From contig NZ_CP078143.1 of NCBI RefSeq assembly GCF_019891395.1, positions 496,001-560,000 of the forward strand: DNA of 64,000 nucleotides, in the 5' to 3' direction. A program made the position numbers and the translations under genes. The notes under the pieces are model-generated. The model worked only from the letters and a program-made list of their open reading frames with translations. It was not told the DNA's origin and ran no database searches. The DNA is from Nitratireductor kimnyeongensis (GTDB lineage Bacteria > Pseudomonadota > Alphaproteobacteria > Rhizobiales > Rhizobiaceae). Within the stretch, counting starts at the first letter, position 1. Each line of letters starts with the position of its first letter. Shown here piece by piece: positions 18,542-30,967 of this stretch.

Positions 18542-18748
18542 TTTTATCCTGCCTACCCGATCATATAAGCATGATCGTCCGCAACCGCGACTCTTGAAGA
18601 GGCTTCTTCACGGTATTCACAGCCGGAAAATACAAGAGAGGGTGCCGCCCCGTCATACAACTTAACCGATTGTTCAAGCGCAGATGCTAAACCCCCGGGA
18701 TCGATTCGAAACGGCCCGGCCGACAAGGTCGGCATTGCAAGCATCAGA

Positions 18749-21142
18749 ATGGCGGTACACGTGCTTACGGTTTACAACTGCATTGTCAATGAACACGATC
18801 TCCGGCTTGTAGTACTGGCTGGCGTTCTGGGAGCGATCGCCTCGTTCGCGGCGGTGACGCTTCTTCGGCATCTGCGCAAATCGACAGGCCAAACGCGCCT
18901 CTTATGGACGACTGTAGCCGCCATCTGCTTCGGGTTTGGTGTATGGGCCACGCACTTTGTCGCCATGTTGGCATTCTCCCCCGGCATGCCAACCGCTTAT
19001 GACGTTCCCCTTACGGCCCTGTCCTTGATCCTTGCAATCGTTTGTAGCGGCTTGGGGATGTCGGTTGCGACAGCCCGACCGACCATCGACCACCATCTCG
19101 TTGGAGGCTCGATCATCGGAGGTGGAATTGCTGTGATGCATTTTACCGGCATGATCGCTTTTGAAGTGGGGGGGCGGCTTGAATGGAATATGATGCTGGT
19201 CGCCGCCTCCGTCATCGCCGGTGTCGTACTTGGTGCCCTTGCCATTCAGATCGCCTTGGCACGCACCTCACAGACGCGAAATCTTTTGGCGAGCCTGACG
19301 CTTACGCTTGCTATCTGCACGATGCATTTCACGGCCATGGGCGCCGCCTCGATCATTCCCGATCCCGCGATCACCATATCCCAGTTCTCCGTTCCTTCCA
19401 CAATTCTTGCGGCCGCCGTTTCTCTCGCAGCGGTCATGATTTTTGCGCTGACGGCTTTGGCCCTTTGGGTCGACATTCGTGACAAGCGCCGCGCCTTGGC
19501 AGAAGAGCGCCGCATGCGTGGCCTCGCCAACGCCGCCTTCGAAGGTCTTCTGGTCTGCGATGATACGGTTATTGTCACGGCCAATCAGAGCCTCGCCAAA
19601 CTGTGCGGGCGGACCATCGAGGAACTGGTGGGAATGGATTTTACGGACCTGTTCGGCACCTTCCAGTTTGATGACGCCGATGCCCAGGAACCCGTCTGGG
19701 AGACCACGCTCCAACACGCCAATGGAACGAGCAGGCCAGTTGAACTTCTTTCCCGAACCATTGACTACAGCGCAAAGCCGCATACCGTCATAGCGGTTCG
19801 CGACCTGTTCGAACGCAAAAAGGCGGAGGCCGATATCCGTCGCCTGGCCATGAATGACACGCTGACCAATCTGCCCAACAGGCGGAGCTTTACAGCCCAG
19901 CTGGAAAAAGAGATGGCAACGCTTTCAGAGAGAAAGTCGATAGCGTTGCTGTGCCTTGATCTTGACCGGTTCAAAGAGGTCAACGATCTGTTCGGCCACG
20001 CCGCAGGCGACGCGATGCTACGCAAGGTCGCGGAGAACGCTGGAAGCGTTTTGAGCGAGGGTCAGATGCTGGCGCGTCTTGGCGGTGATGAATTTGCCAT
20101 CATCGCACCTGGTATTTCAGATCACCAAGAGGCTGCGACACTCGCTGAGAGGATACTTGAAGCCTTCCGAGCGGAGAACGCGCGGGCGAGCAGCGACGGC
20201 CTTATGTCTACGAGCATCGGCATCGCCATTTATCCAAGCGATGCGCAAGATCAGGAGATGCTCATCAACCATGCCGACACGGCGCTCTACCGCGCCAAGT
20301 CCGAAGGGCGCGACACTTACCGGTTCTATGAACACGCCATGGGCATCGAGGCCCGTTCCCGTAGGATAATGGAGCACGAGCTGCGCCATGCAGTGACCCG
20401 GAATGAATTCCACCTTGTGTATCAGCCCCAGAAGAAACTCGATACTGGTGAACTGATCGGCTACGAAGCGCTTCTGCGCTGGCAGCATCCTGAACGGGGA
20501 AACGTATCGCCCGGCATTTTCATCCCGGTTGCGGAAGAGAGCGGCGCCATTGTTCCGATCGGCGAATGGGTTCTCAAGACAGCCTGTCAGGCCGCCGTTA
20601 GTTGGAAAAGCAACCTGATGGTCGCGGTGAATGTTTCGGCGATCCAGCTTCACAGCGTGAACTTCGTGCAAACGGTCCACCGCATCCTGCTTGAGACCGG
20701 ATTGTCACCGCATCGTCTCGAAATCGAGATTACCGAAACCGCGTTGGTCCGTGATATGCATCGGGCGCTTACCACGCTGCGTCAGTTAAAAGCTCTCGGA
20801 ATCCGCGTTGCTATGGACGATTTCGGAACGGGATATTCGTCGCTATCCAATCTGCGCGCCTTCCCCTTCGACAAGATCAAGATTGATGGAAGCTTTATTC
20901 GACAGGTCGATACGAATGAACAGGCCGCCACCATCGTTCGCGCGGTTCTGGGTATCGGCCGCGGACTAGGCCTTCCAGTCCTGGCCGAAGGGGTAGAGAC
21001 TTCCGGCGAGTTGAGCTTTCTAGCGAAGGAACTTTGCCAGATCGGCCAGGGCTACTATCTTGGGCGCCCGAGCCCGCTTGACGATCTGCACGAAGACGAT
21101 CTGCGCACGAAAGAAAAAAGCGCGGATGCCAACGCGGCCTAA
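18749..21142 (+). CDS. MHYT-PAS-GGDEF-EAL cyclic-di-GMP signalling protein
   Basis: A 797-residue membrane protein. The N-terminal ~230 residues form a seven-helix MHYT sensor with the diagnostic triplets WATHFVAML, AVMHFTGM and CTMHFTAMG, thought to bind copper and sense gases. A PAS-like segment follows (EGLLVCDDTVIVTANQSLAK). A GGDEF domain has the intact motif RLGGDEFAII at residue ~443. An EAL domain has YEALLRWQHPERG (Glu ~573), EITETALVRD, DDFGTGYSSLSNLRAFPFDK and AEGVET, all catalytic residues present. It may make and/or degrade c-di-GMP. It sits on the plus strand between yqeY and dnaG, which face the other way. Confidence 0.93.
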   Translation: MAVHVLTVYNCIVNEHDLRLVVLAGVLGAIASFAAVTLLRHLRKSTGQTRLLWTTVAAICFGFGVWATHFVAMLAFSPGMPTAYDVPLTALSLILAIVCSGLGMSVATARPTIDHHLVGGSIIGGGIAVMHFTGMIAFEVGGRLEWNMMLVAASVIAGVVLGALAIQIALARTSQTRNLLASLTLTLAICTMHFTAMGAASIIPDPAITISQFSVPSTILAAAVSLAAVMIFALTALALWVDIRDKRRALAEERRMRGLANAAFEGLLVCDDTVIVTANQSLAKLCGRTIEELVGMDFTDLFGTFQFDDADAQEPVWETTLQHANGTSRPVELLSRTIDYSAKPHTVIAVRDLFERKKAEADIRRLAMNDTLTNLPNRRSFTAQLEKEMATLSERKSIALLCLDLDRFKEVNDLFGHAAGDAMLRKVAENAGSVLSEGQMLARLGGDEFAIIAPGISDHQEAATLAERILEAFRAENARASSDGLMSTSIGIAIYPSDAQDQEMLINHADTALYRAKSEGRDTYRFYEHAMGIEARSRRIMEHELRHAVTRNEFHLVYQPQKKLDTGELIGYEALLRWQHPERGNVSPGIFIPVAEESGAIVPIGEWVLKTACQAAVSWKSNLMVAVNVSAIQLHSVNFVQTVHRILLETGLSPHRLEIEITETALVRDMHRALTTLRQLKALGIRVAMDDFGTGYSSLSNLRAFPFDKIKIDGSFIRQVDTNEQAATIVRAVLGIGRGLGLPVLAEGVETSGELSFLAKELCQIGQGYYLGRPSPLDDLHEDDLRTKEKSADANAA

Positions 21143-21283
21143 GCATCTCGGAACCGCGGCAGGGCCACTCTTGATGAAGTTTCTGGTTATCTGTCATTCG
21201 AGAACGCCCGCAACCCTCCCTGTTCCGGGACAGCGCTTCCAACTTCTGGAAGATGCAGCACGCCCTTCATGGCCCTGCTGACG

Positions 21284-21308
21284 CAAAATGGCGGCTCATT
21301 GAGCCGCC
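21284..21308 (-). terminator. Terminator of yqeY
   Basis: GGCGGCTCA (21290-21298) and TGAGCCGCC (21300-21308) form a perfect 9-bp stem around a single unpaired base, in practice a slightly shorter stem. On the minus strand a T4 run (complement of 21285-21288) follows. It lies 33 bases after the yqeY stop. Confidence 0.7.
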
Positions 21309-21340
21309 TGTGAGCTTTTTCGAATAATTGTGCTACACGT

Positions 21341-21793
21341 TCAGCGCAGCATACCTTTGACGATGCCACTGGCCTTGCCGAAATCCAAGCGCCCGGGGAA
21401 CTTTTCCTTGAGCACATTCATGCATCGGCCCATGTCGCGCAGCCCATCTGCACCAACTTCATGAACCACTTGCGCACACGCTTGCTTGAGATCGTCTTCA
21501 CCAAGCTGTTTGGGGAGGAACTCGGCAATGACCGCAATTTCCTCGCGTTCCTGCTCAGCAAGCTCCAACCGGTTACCCTCTTCAAAGGCCTTCGCGGATT
21601 CCTGTCGTTGCTTAGCCATTTTGGACAAGATCTGCAGTATTTCTTCGTCGCTAACCGGATCCTTTCCGGCTCCGCGATTTGCAATATCCCGGTCCTTGAT
21701 GGCAGTCTGAACCAGACGCAGCGTAGAAATGCGGCGTTTGTCTTTCTGTTTGACGGCGTCGTTTAACGCCTTGGCGAGTTTCTCGCGCATCAT
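21341..21793 (-). CDS. yqeY: GatB/YqeY-domain protein
   Basis: A 150-residue helical protein related to the C-terminal tRNA-binding domain of GatB. Signatures are REKLAKALNDAVKQKDKRRI, STLRLVQTAIKDRDIA, EEILQILSKMAKQRQESAKA, EIAVIAEFLPKQL and the C-terminal LKEKFPGRLDFGKASGIVKG. It is probably involved in tRNA-linked amidation or translation, but the stand-alone role is unproven. GGAG lies upstream of the first of two adjacent ATGs. In relatives it precedes dnaG-rpoD; here a GGDEF-EAL gene in opposite orientation separates them. Confidence 0.92.
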   Translation of the reverse strand: MMREKLAKALNDAVKQKDKRRISTLRLVQTAIKDRDIANRGAGKDPVSDEEILQILSKMAKQRQESAKAFEEGNRLELAEQEREEIAVIAEFLPKQLGEDDLKQACAQVVHEVGADGLRDMGRCMNVLKEKFPGRLDFGKASGIVKGMLR

Positions 21794-22193
21794 AACACCT
21801 GTCTCCCGTCGCTAGGACGAACATAGCTCCGGCCAAGTCACGAAGCAAGCCACAACGCCCCAATAAACCATTGGAAACATTGACATAAATAATTAATTAC
21901 GAGTGATTGACCGCTTTACAGCCTTTGCCTATTGTCCGTGACCTGCATGGACAATTTCCTTTCGGCCTGAATCCGCCAGCTTTTTGCGTTCTCGTGGATC
22001 CGTTTCGCTGGGGCATATGGCCCATGTGCGACTGTCTTTCAAGCCCCCAATGCTCAAGCCCTATTTTCATCCCCCTTGCGTTCGACGGCAAAAAGTGAGA
22101 ACCGGTCTGCTCGCAGATCATGTTAAGGGAACCTGAGCGTGCGCAGGCCCCTGCCCGCGATGACATTCAGGTACACGAATGATGGAGACCCCA
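21794..22193. other. yqeY-carA divergent intergenic region (400 bp)
   Basis: It holds the promoters of yqeY (minus) and carA (plus). A perfect 7-bp inverted repeat ATTGTCC/GGACAAT (21931-21937 and 21949-21955) with an 11-base loop lies in it, followed by AATTTCCTTTC. No coding frame is convincing, and no recognised riboswitch or PyrR/ArgR-type site was identified. Confidence 0.4.
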
Positions 22194-23393
22194 ATGGCGA
22201 TCAAGACCGCCCCCTGGACCACGAGCCGGCCGACTGCCCTGATCGTGTTGGCCGACGGCACTGTGATCGAGGGAAAAGGCGTGGGTGCCGGCGGAGAGGC
22301 GATCGGCGAGCTCTGCTTCAACACGGCCTTGACCGGCTATCAGGAGGTTCTGACCGACCCTTCCTATGCCGGCCAGATTGTCACCTTTACCTTCCCGCAT
22401 ATCGGTAATGTCGGTGCCAACGATGAGGATATTGAAGATCTTCATCCTGCTGCTCGCGCCGGAGCAGTCGGTGCCGTTTTCCGCTCCGACATCACGAACC
22501 CGTCGAGTTATCGTGCCAGCGGGCATCTTGATGCCTGGCTTAAACGGCGCGGAATCGTTGCCATCAGCGGCGTCGACACACGCGCACTGACTGCGCTTTT
22601 GCGTGAAAAGGGAGCAACCAACGCAATCATCGCGCATAATCCGGACGGTGTTTTCGACATGGACGCCTTGAAGGCGAAGGTGCGGGAGTGGAGCGGTCTC
22701 GTCGGCCTCGACCTGGCGAAGGAGGTCTCGTCGGGTCAATCGCAGGGATGGACGGAGACACCCTGGATCTGGGACGAAGGTTTCCGCGCTCAGGAAGCCC
22801 CCACGCATCACATTGTGGCTGTCGACTACGGCGCAAAACGCAACATTCTGCGTCTTCTTGCCGGTCTCGGCGCCAAAGTCACCGTGGTTCCCGCGCAGAC
22901 TAGTGCAGCAGACATTCTTGCACTGGACCCCGATGGCGTGTTTCTCTCCAACGGGCCAGGTGATCCGGCAGCCACAGCGCAATACGCCGTGCTGATGATC
23001 CGCCAACTCCTCGAAACGGAAATTCCGATCTTCGGTATCTGCCTCGGTCACCAGATGCTGGCGCTCGCACTCGGCGCCAAAACCGTCAAGATGCATCAGG
23101 GTCATCACGGCGCGAACCATCCGGTCAAGGATTTCACCACCGGCAAGGTCGAGATCGTCTCCATGAACCACGGCTTTGCGGTGGACGGCGACACCCTGCC
23201 GGAGGGTGTTGAGGAAACCCATGTTTCTCTGTTTGACGGCAGCAATTGTGGTCTGACGATCGTCGGCAGACCAGTATTCTCCGTTCAGCATCACCCCGAG
23301 GCTTCACCCGGCCCGCAGGATTCCCATTACCTCTTTCGCCGCTTTGCCAATCTCATTCGTGAGCGACGCGGCGAACCTGCGCTGGCTGAATAA
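22194..23393 (+). CDS. carA: Carbamoyl-phosphate synthase, small (glutaminase) subunit
   Basis: A 399-residue subunit that hydrolyses glutamine to feed ammonia to CarB, for pyrimidine and arginine synthesis. Start 22194 (MAIKTAPW) has GGAG 6 bases upstream; the earlier ATGs at 22179 and 22182 are less likely. The N-terminal domain has GELCFNTALTGYQEVLTDPS. The class I amidotransferase domain has NGPGDPAATAQYA, the nucleophile Cys in GICLGHQMLALALG, and the His/Glu pair in VQHHPEASPGPQDSHYLF. carB lies 3.6 kb downstream on the same strand, so the two are not a tight operon. Confidence 0.97.
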   Translation: MAIKTAPWTTSRPTALIVLADGTVIEGKGVGAGGEAIGELCFNTALTGYQEVLTDPSYAGQIVTFTFPHIGNVGANDEDIEDLHPAARAGAVGAVFRSDITNPSSYRASGHLDAWLKRRGIVAISGVDTRALTALLREKGATNAIIAHNPDGVFDMDALKAKVREWSGLVGLDLAKEVSSGQSQGWTETPWIWDEGFRAQEAPTHHIVAVDYGAKRNILRLLAGLGAKVTVVPAQTSAADILALDPDGVFLSNGPGDPAATAQYAVLMIRQLLETEIPIFGICLGHQMLALALGAKTVKMHQGHHGANHPVKDFTTGKVEIVSMNHGFAVDGDTLPEGVEETHVSLFDGSNCGLTIVGRPVFSVQHHPEASPGPQDSHYLFRRFANLIRERRGEPALAE

Positions 23394-23397
23394 GCAA

Positions 23398-23426
23398 AGG
23401 GGCGGCCCAGGGCCGCCCTTTTTGGT
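23398..23426 (+). terminator. Rho-independent terminator of carA
   Basis: GGGCGGCC (23399-23406, within a G-rich run) pairs with GGCCGCCC (23411-23418) and is followed by T5, right after the carA stop at 23393. Canonical layout. Confidence 0.88.
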
Positions 23427-23443
23427 TTAGCCTCAAGCGTCCC

Positions 23444-25030
23444 TCAGGAAGATAGACGCAGCTTCACGATCTGCTCACCGATCTTTTCGAACACCTCCTT
23501 GAGCTGCCGGCTGGACGGCGTGTCAAAGTATTGATCGGGTCGGCTCGCGCAGGAACGCATCATGTCGCCAGTGTCGGTATCGCGGACCTCGAGCCTGATC
23601 GTGTAGATATCGATACCGCTTTCCTTTGCGAAATCGCACGCTTCGATTGTCTTCTCGTTCATCAACCTCGTGGATTTGCTGGTGCTTGCATTGACTTCTC
23701 CATCAAGGCGACCGTCAATCATGTAACCGAAGCTTGAATAGTACGATCGCAACCCGTTGTTGCGGACACCGAACGTGTTGGCACCATCGGTAAGAACGAC
23801 CATCACCTTGTTCAGGCCATCTTCCGAGTTGCCGCCCGCGAAGGGCTCTTCCGGAGACAAAACGCGCGCACCCCAAGCCACGCCTTCCATGATGTTGGTG
23901 TTCCCCTTCGCCTCAAACTGTTTGACCTTCGATTTCAAGGTCGAATAGTCGTTGGTAAGCGGCGTGAGAGGTTCAGCATCGCACATGTCGTTCGGGCCAT
24001 AGCCGGTACCCGTGCGATTGAGATTGAAGAGACCAAGAATGTCGCCAAGCAGATCAAAGCCATATTTCTTAAGCTTTTCCAGCTTCGCCAATGCGTGATT
24101 GTCCCACGGGTTGAAGGTCGCGTTCAGATAGTTGTTTCTGTACTGATAACCGGAGGGCTCATCGATCGCGAACGCGGGAACAAACAGGCTTGCCGGGTCG
24201 CGTTGATCCGCCTGTGTGTCCGCTACATCATGACGTTTGTCGCCATCGGCCATGCGCGTCTCGACGCAACCTTTCCATTCGTATCCGAGATTGTTGAAAG
24301 CCTCGAAGCGACTCACACCTGTTTTGAGCTCAAGCTGAGGGATCTCACTGATGCCATAGAGATCGAGCCATTGCGCACCAGTGCCTTCCTTGATTTTTCC
24401 CTTCTCATCGAACTCCGGCCCGTATTGGGGACCAACATTCACAAAGGTCGAGAATGGAACGAGCGCAAAGCGAAGTCGGTCCTTGTTGTCGACTTGAGCC
24501 GAGATATTGTCGATCATTTCTTCGACGGCTTTTTTCATGTCACGCAGCTTGCTGCCTTGCATGGAACCCGTCGTATCGAGCACAAGCGCGATCTCATAGG
24601 ATACCAGAGCGACGTCAGCCTTCGAGCCTGCGTTTACAGGCATGGAATCCTTACCGAATATTCCGCCAAACATCAGATCCACGTCGACCTTGGCCGTCAC
24701 GTGAACAGATCGCCCATCGCGTTCGACCTGCAACGCATCGAAATCTCTGGGAAAGTTGCCCTTAAGATAGTTGTAAGCGACAGAGTTCGCTTCCGAATCC
24801 GAAATTTTTTTGCCCTTTTGTGCAACTGCCAACGCAGCCGTATCAAGTGCATTCTGTAATTCAGAGCGCACCCGGCTCATGTTTGCATAGTCGACGGCGA
24901 ATCCGGAGGCGCCGATCAGCGCCATGGCCGACAGGCCCGTCATCATTGCAAAATTACCAGACCTATCAGAGCCAAAGCGCTTGCAAAGCCGCTTACCGGA
25001 GCGCAGAACGCGTCCTAACCGAGAAACCAT
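23444..25030 (-). CDS. TadG-like pilus-assembly-related protein with von Willebrand A domain
   Basis: A 528-residue protein. It begins with a TadE/TadG-type segment (FGSDRSGNFAMMTGLSAMAL, then one membrane helix and FAVDYANMSRVRSELQNALD), the hallmark of Flp/Tad pseudopilin-like proteins. A large vWA domain follows with the MIDAS motif DTTGSMQGSKL at residue ~170 and a distal VVLTDGANTFG. It is anchored in the inner membrane with the vWA domain outside. Start ATG 25030 is preferred over a TTG 11 codons earlier. No other tad genes are nearby, so it may act alone or with a distant tad locus. Confidence 0.88.
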   Translation of the reverse strand: MVSRLGRVLRSGKRLCKRFGSDRSGNFAMMTGLSAMALIGASGFAVDYANMSRVRSELQNALDTAALAVAQKGKKISDSEANSVAYNYLKGNFPRDFDALQVERDGRSVHVTAKVDVDLMFGGIFGKDSMPVNAGSKADVALVSYEIALVLDTTGSMQGSKLRDMKKAVEEMIDNISAQVDNKDRLRFALVPFSTFVNVGPQYGPEFDEKGKIKEGTGAQWLDLYGISEIPQLELKTGVSRFEAFNNLGYEWKGCVETRMADGDKRHDVADTQADQRDPASLFVPAFAIDEPSGYQYRNNYLNATFNPWDNHALAKLEKLKKYGFDLLGDILGLFNLNRTGTGYGPNDMCDAEPLTPLTNDYSTLKSKVKQFEAKGNTNIMEGVAWGARVLSPEEPFAGGNSEDGLNKVMVVLTDGANTFGVRNNGLRSYYSSFGYMIDGRLDGEVNASTSKSTRLMNEKTIEACDFAKESGIDIYTIRLEVRDTDTGDMMRSCASRPDQYFDTPSSRQLKEVFEKIGEQIVKLRLSS

Positions 25031-25109
25031 GTTGCCCACCCAAGCTTTATTTGTTGGCGGCAAAATAACTCGCGGGTTTTAAAAACGCGTTAAACGAGTA
25101 GTTGCAATT

Positions 25110-25625
25110 CTACACGCGAAGATTGCGCGGAGCATAACGTTGCCTGCGCCGAAATGGCAAACCGATAAGCCATGCGATTGAGAAACCTAGTATCACGCCC
25201 GCGCCGGCCCAGATAAATCCATGGAATGTGACGGGTATTGCCGGTTCGAAATCTCGCAGAGCCCCCTGCAGCACAGGACCGTCGGGTGCACGCGCTACGA
25301 CCAACGGCCTGAGTACGGGCATTGCTTCATCAAATGCCTCAGACTGCCGTTCCAAATCCCCAAGTCTTCCGATTGCGGCTCGAACAGATTCGGCGCGGGC
25401 TTGCAGAAAGCTGCTGCCGGTCTTTTCGTAAACCCTTATCGCACTGTTGCGGTTCAGATTATTTTCGGCTGCGTCGGCATCAAAAGCCTCGACAACCTGC
25501 CGCAACTCATCCTGAGCTCCATTGAGGCGCTGCCGATACTGCTGAGAGAATTCAGGTGCCTGAGACGTTACAGAGCCGCAGACCACCGCCACGGCAAGGG
25601 CCAGTATTCTTCTTATTCCAAACAT
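25110..25625 (-). CDS. DUF2937 membrane protein
   Basis: A 171-residue protein. A short N-terminal hydrophobic segment (RRILALAVAVVCGSVTS) is followed by a helical periplasmic region (PEFSQQYRQRLNGAQDELRQ, ESVRAAIGRLGDLERQSEAF). The C-terminal membrane helix is FIWAGAGVILGFSIAWLIGL with a basic tail. The PEFxQQYxQRLxGAxDEL pattern is typical of DUF2937. The function is unknown. It lies 61 bases downstream of the YpfJ-type peptidase gene on the same strand. A hairpin with TATTTT (25066-25099) may end the transcript. Confidence 0.82.
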   Translation of the reverse strand: MFGIRRILALAVAVVCGSVTSQAPEFSQQYRQRLNGAQDELRQVVEAFDADAAENNLNRNSAIRVYEKTGSSFLQARAESVRAAIGRLGDLERQSEAFDEAMPVLRPLVVARAPDGPVLQGALRDFEPAIPVTFHGFIWAGAGVILGFSIAWLIGLPFRRRQRYAPRNLRV

Positions 25626-25686
25626 CTTCCAATCCACCTCGTGCGTGGTGAGGGAACGACTGGTCCGGGTTTGGATAGATTCGTTG

Positions 25687-26610
25687 TTAGATTGGCTCGT
25701 TGAAGGTATCGCAATCGGCCAGCCGTCCGCTCTTGAGCCCCCGCGCAAACCATGTCCGCCTCTGTTCGGACGTACCATGGTTAAAACTTTCCGGCACCAC
25801 ATAACCCTGGGTGCGTCGTTGCAGCGTATCATCGCCGATCTGGTTGGCCGCGTTCAATGCTTCCTCGATGTCGCCGTCATCGAGAAGTCCTTTTTGCGCT
25901 GTATAATGTGCCCAGATGCCGGCGAAGCAATCCGCTTGCAACTCCACGCGAATAGACATCGCATTCGCTTCGGTTTGACTCATACGTTGGCGCATCTGGT
26001 TGAAGCGCGGCAGGATGCCGGTCACATTCTGCACGTGGTGGCCCACCTCATGCGCAACCACATAGGCCCGCGCAAAATCCCCCGATGCATCGAAGCGGCG
26101 TGAAAGCTGATCAAAGAAGCCCAGATCAAGATAGACCTTCTCATCGCCGGGGCAATAAAATGGCCCCGTCGCCGCCGAGGCAAAGCCACAGGCTGAACGT
26201 ACGGAATCAGTGAACAGAACCATAGAGGGTTCCTTGTAATCGAGCCCCTGGGATTCGAATATGCCATTCCACGTGTCTTCCGTTTCGGCCAACACGACGC
26301 TCACAAACTGCTTCATCTCATCGCTGGCGCCGCTCGGAGACTGCTGTGGCGTCGTGGTGGTCTGACTGCTAGCGCCCGGTTCTCCAGACAACATGTCCAT
26401 CGGATTGATACCGCACGCACGCAAAGCGAAGAAAAGCACCACAAGTACAACGATGCCGGACAGCCCGCCGCCCGCGCGTCTGCCCCCGCCTACGGGGAGC
26501 CTCACGCGGCCGCCAGATCGACCAAACCCGCCGGGAAACACTCCCCCATTATCCGAACGACCCCTACGGTCCTCGACATTGTTGCTTTGGCGACGACCTT
26601 TCCAGCGCAT
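25687..26610 (-). CDS. ypfJ: YpfJ-family neutral zinc metallopeptidase
   Basis: A 307-residue membrane-anchored protein. It starts MRWKGRRQSNNVEDRRG, as family members do; the start is 26610, and a longer frame upstream is unsupported. After a Gly/Arg-rich stretch comes one membrane helix (GIVVLVVLFFALRACG), then the predicted peptidase domain. That domain has AYVVAHEVGHHVQN, an HExxH-type zinc motif, and VELQADCFAGIWAHY, supplying the third ligand. Other conserved blocks are FYCPGDEKVYLDLGFFDQL and RRTWFARGLKSG. The physiological substrate is unknown. Confidence 0.9.
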   Translation of the reverse strand: MRWKGRRQSNNVEDRRGRSDNGGVFPGGFGRSGGRVRLPVGGGRRAGGGLSGIVVLVVLFFALRACGINPMDMLSGEPGASSQTTTTPQQSPSGASDEMKQFVSVVLAETEDTWNGIFESQGLDYKEPSMVLFTDSVRSACGFASAATGPFYCPGDEKVYLDLGFFDQLSRRFDASGDFARAYVVAHEVGHHVQNVTGILPRFNQMRQRMSQTEANAMSIRVELQADCFAGIWAHYTAQKGLLDDGDIEEALNAANQIGDDTLQRRTQGYVVPESFNHGTSEQRRTWFARGLKSGRLADCDTFNEPI

Positions 26611-27014
26611 GCGTAGAGTTCCCAGTTGCTTCCAGAAAACACTAGTTATCGGCTTATATGCCACAAGGCCAGAGGTTGTTACCCCGTCTGCGTGACGGAA
26701 AGGGATGTTGGTTTCCCCAAGCTTCGAATTCCTTGTAGTATCCGAAACGCTTAAATCTGATTTTCCTGGACACACCCTGCCGTCTACGGAACCTGACCGG
26801 CGTCTCTTGGCTGAAGAAACGACATCTCCTGTTGAGTGGATGACAGCACCGCGAAACAACGTCTCGGCCACCAACAGCGTGAATATCGTCATTTTCGGGG
26901 TTCCGTCGGGGCCGCCCATTGCCTATAAGGCGCGCCTAGCCCGACAATTTTTGCCCGGCCTGCGCGCGGCATACGCCCGCGTGGCGTTCGGCTCACACGC
27001 ACGAGTGATCTTCC
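26611..27014. other. ypfJ-carB divergent intergenic region (404 bp)
   Basis: No convincing gene is seen; the long plus frame covering it continues out of frame into carB and has no homology I recognise. It must contain the promoters of ypfJ (minus) and carB (plus). TTGCCTATAAGG around 26918 is -10-like, but no confident -35 is seen. Confidence 0.4.
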
Positions 27015-30512
<3,498 letters not shown>

Positions 30513-30967
30513 GCAGCCTTTCAGCACCTGCGCGGCCGCCGGGCCTGAGGCTCGGCGGCGCGGCTGCAGCCGTCCCCGCTCCCCACGCCACATGCCAGCG
30601 CTTGGTGTACTGACACCATTGAACGGCAAGCATGTTCCTGGCTGTCCCCCATACCCTTCCTTGATCTCGGGCATTCGCCACAGCGGACACGATGGAGCCG
30701 CCATATCGAATAGATAAAGTTCGACTGGATAGCCTTCATAAACGCCGATAATAGAAACATAAACATCGGCGCAGAAAGGCAAGGCTTTCATATATATACA
30801 AAATAAACAATATACCAGCGCCAAGTGTGCAAACTGAACGTCGAGAATATTCGAACAACATTGGTGAAACAGGAATATCGGCGCGTTTCCCGCGCCTTTG
30901 AAGCAAGATTTCGGAGCCACGCATTTTAAGGCTCTGTGCGCTTTTTTGAGCACGAGGGATTTTTACG
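30513..30967. other. carB-cupin intergenic region (455 bp)
   Basis: The first part holds GC-rich imperfect dyads after carB (around 30530-30575) that might terminate it. From about 30770 to 30830 the DNA is markedly AT-rich (ATATATAC, AAATAAACAATATACC), which suits a promoter. A 7-bp inverted repeat CGCCGAT/ATCGGCG and a small GGCGCG/CGCGCC hairpin are present. No coding frame is convincing on either strand. Confidence 0.4.

Noticed and set aside
22080..22193. Possible riboswitch or attenuator directly before carA
   Set aside because: Only short, poorly paired GC stretches; no terminator-antiterminator pair or known aptamer core was recognised.
22167..23294. Minus-strand frame of 375 residues across carA
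   Set aside because: Shadow of carA; no recognisable domain and no ribosome site.
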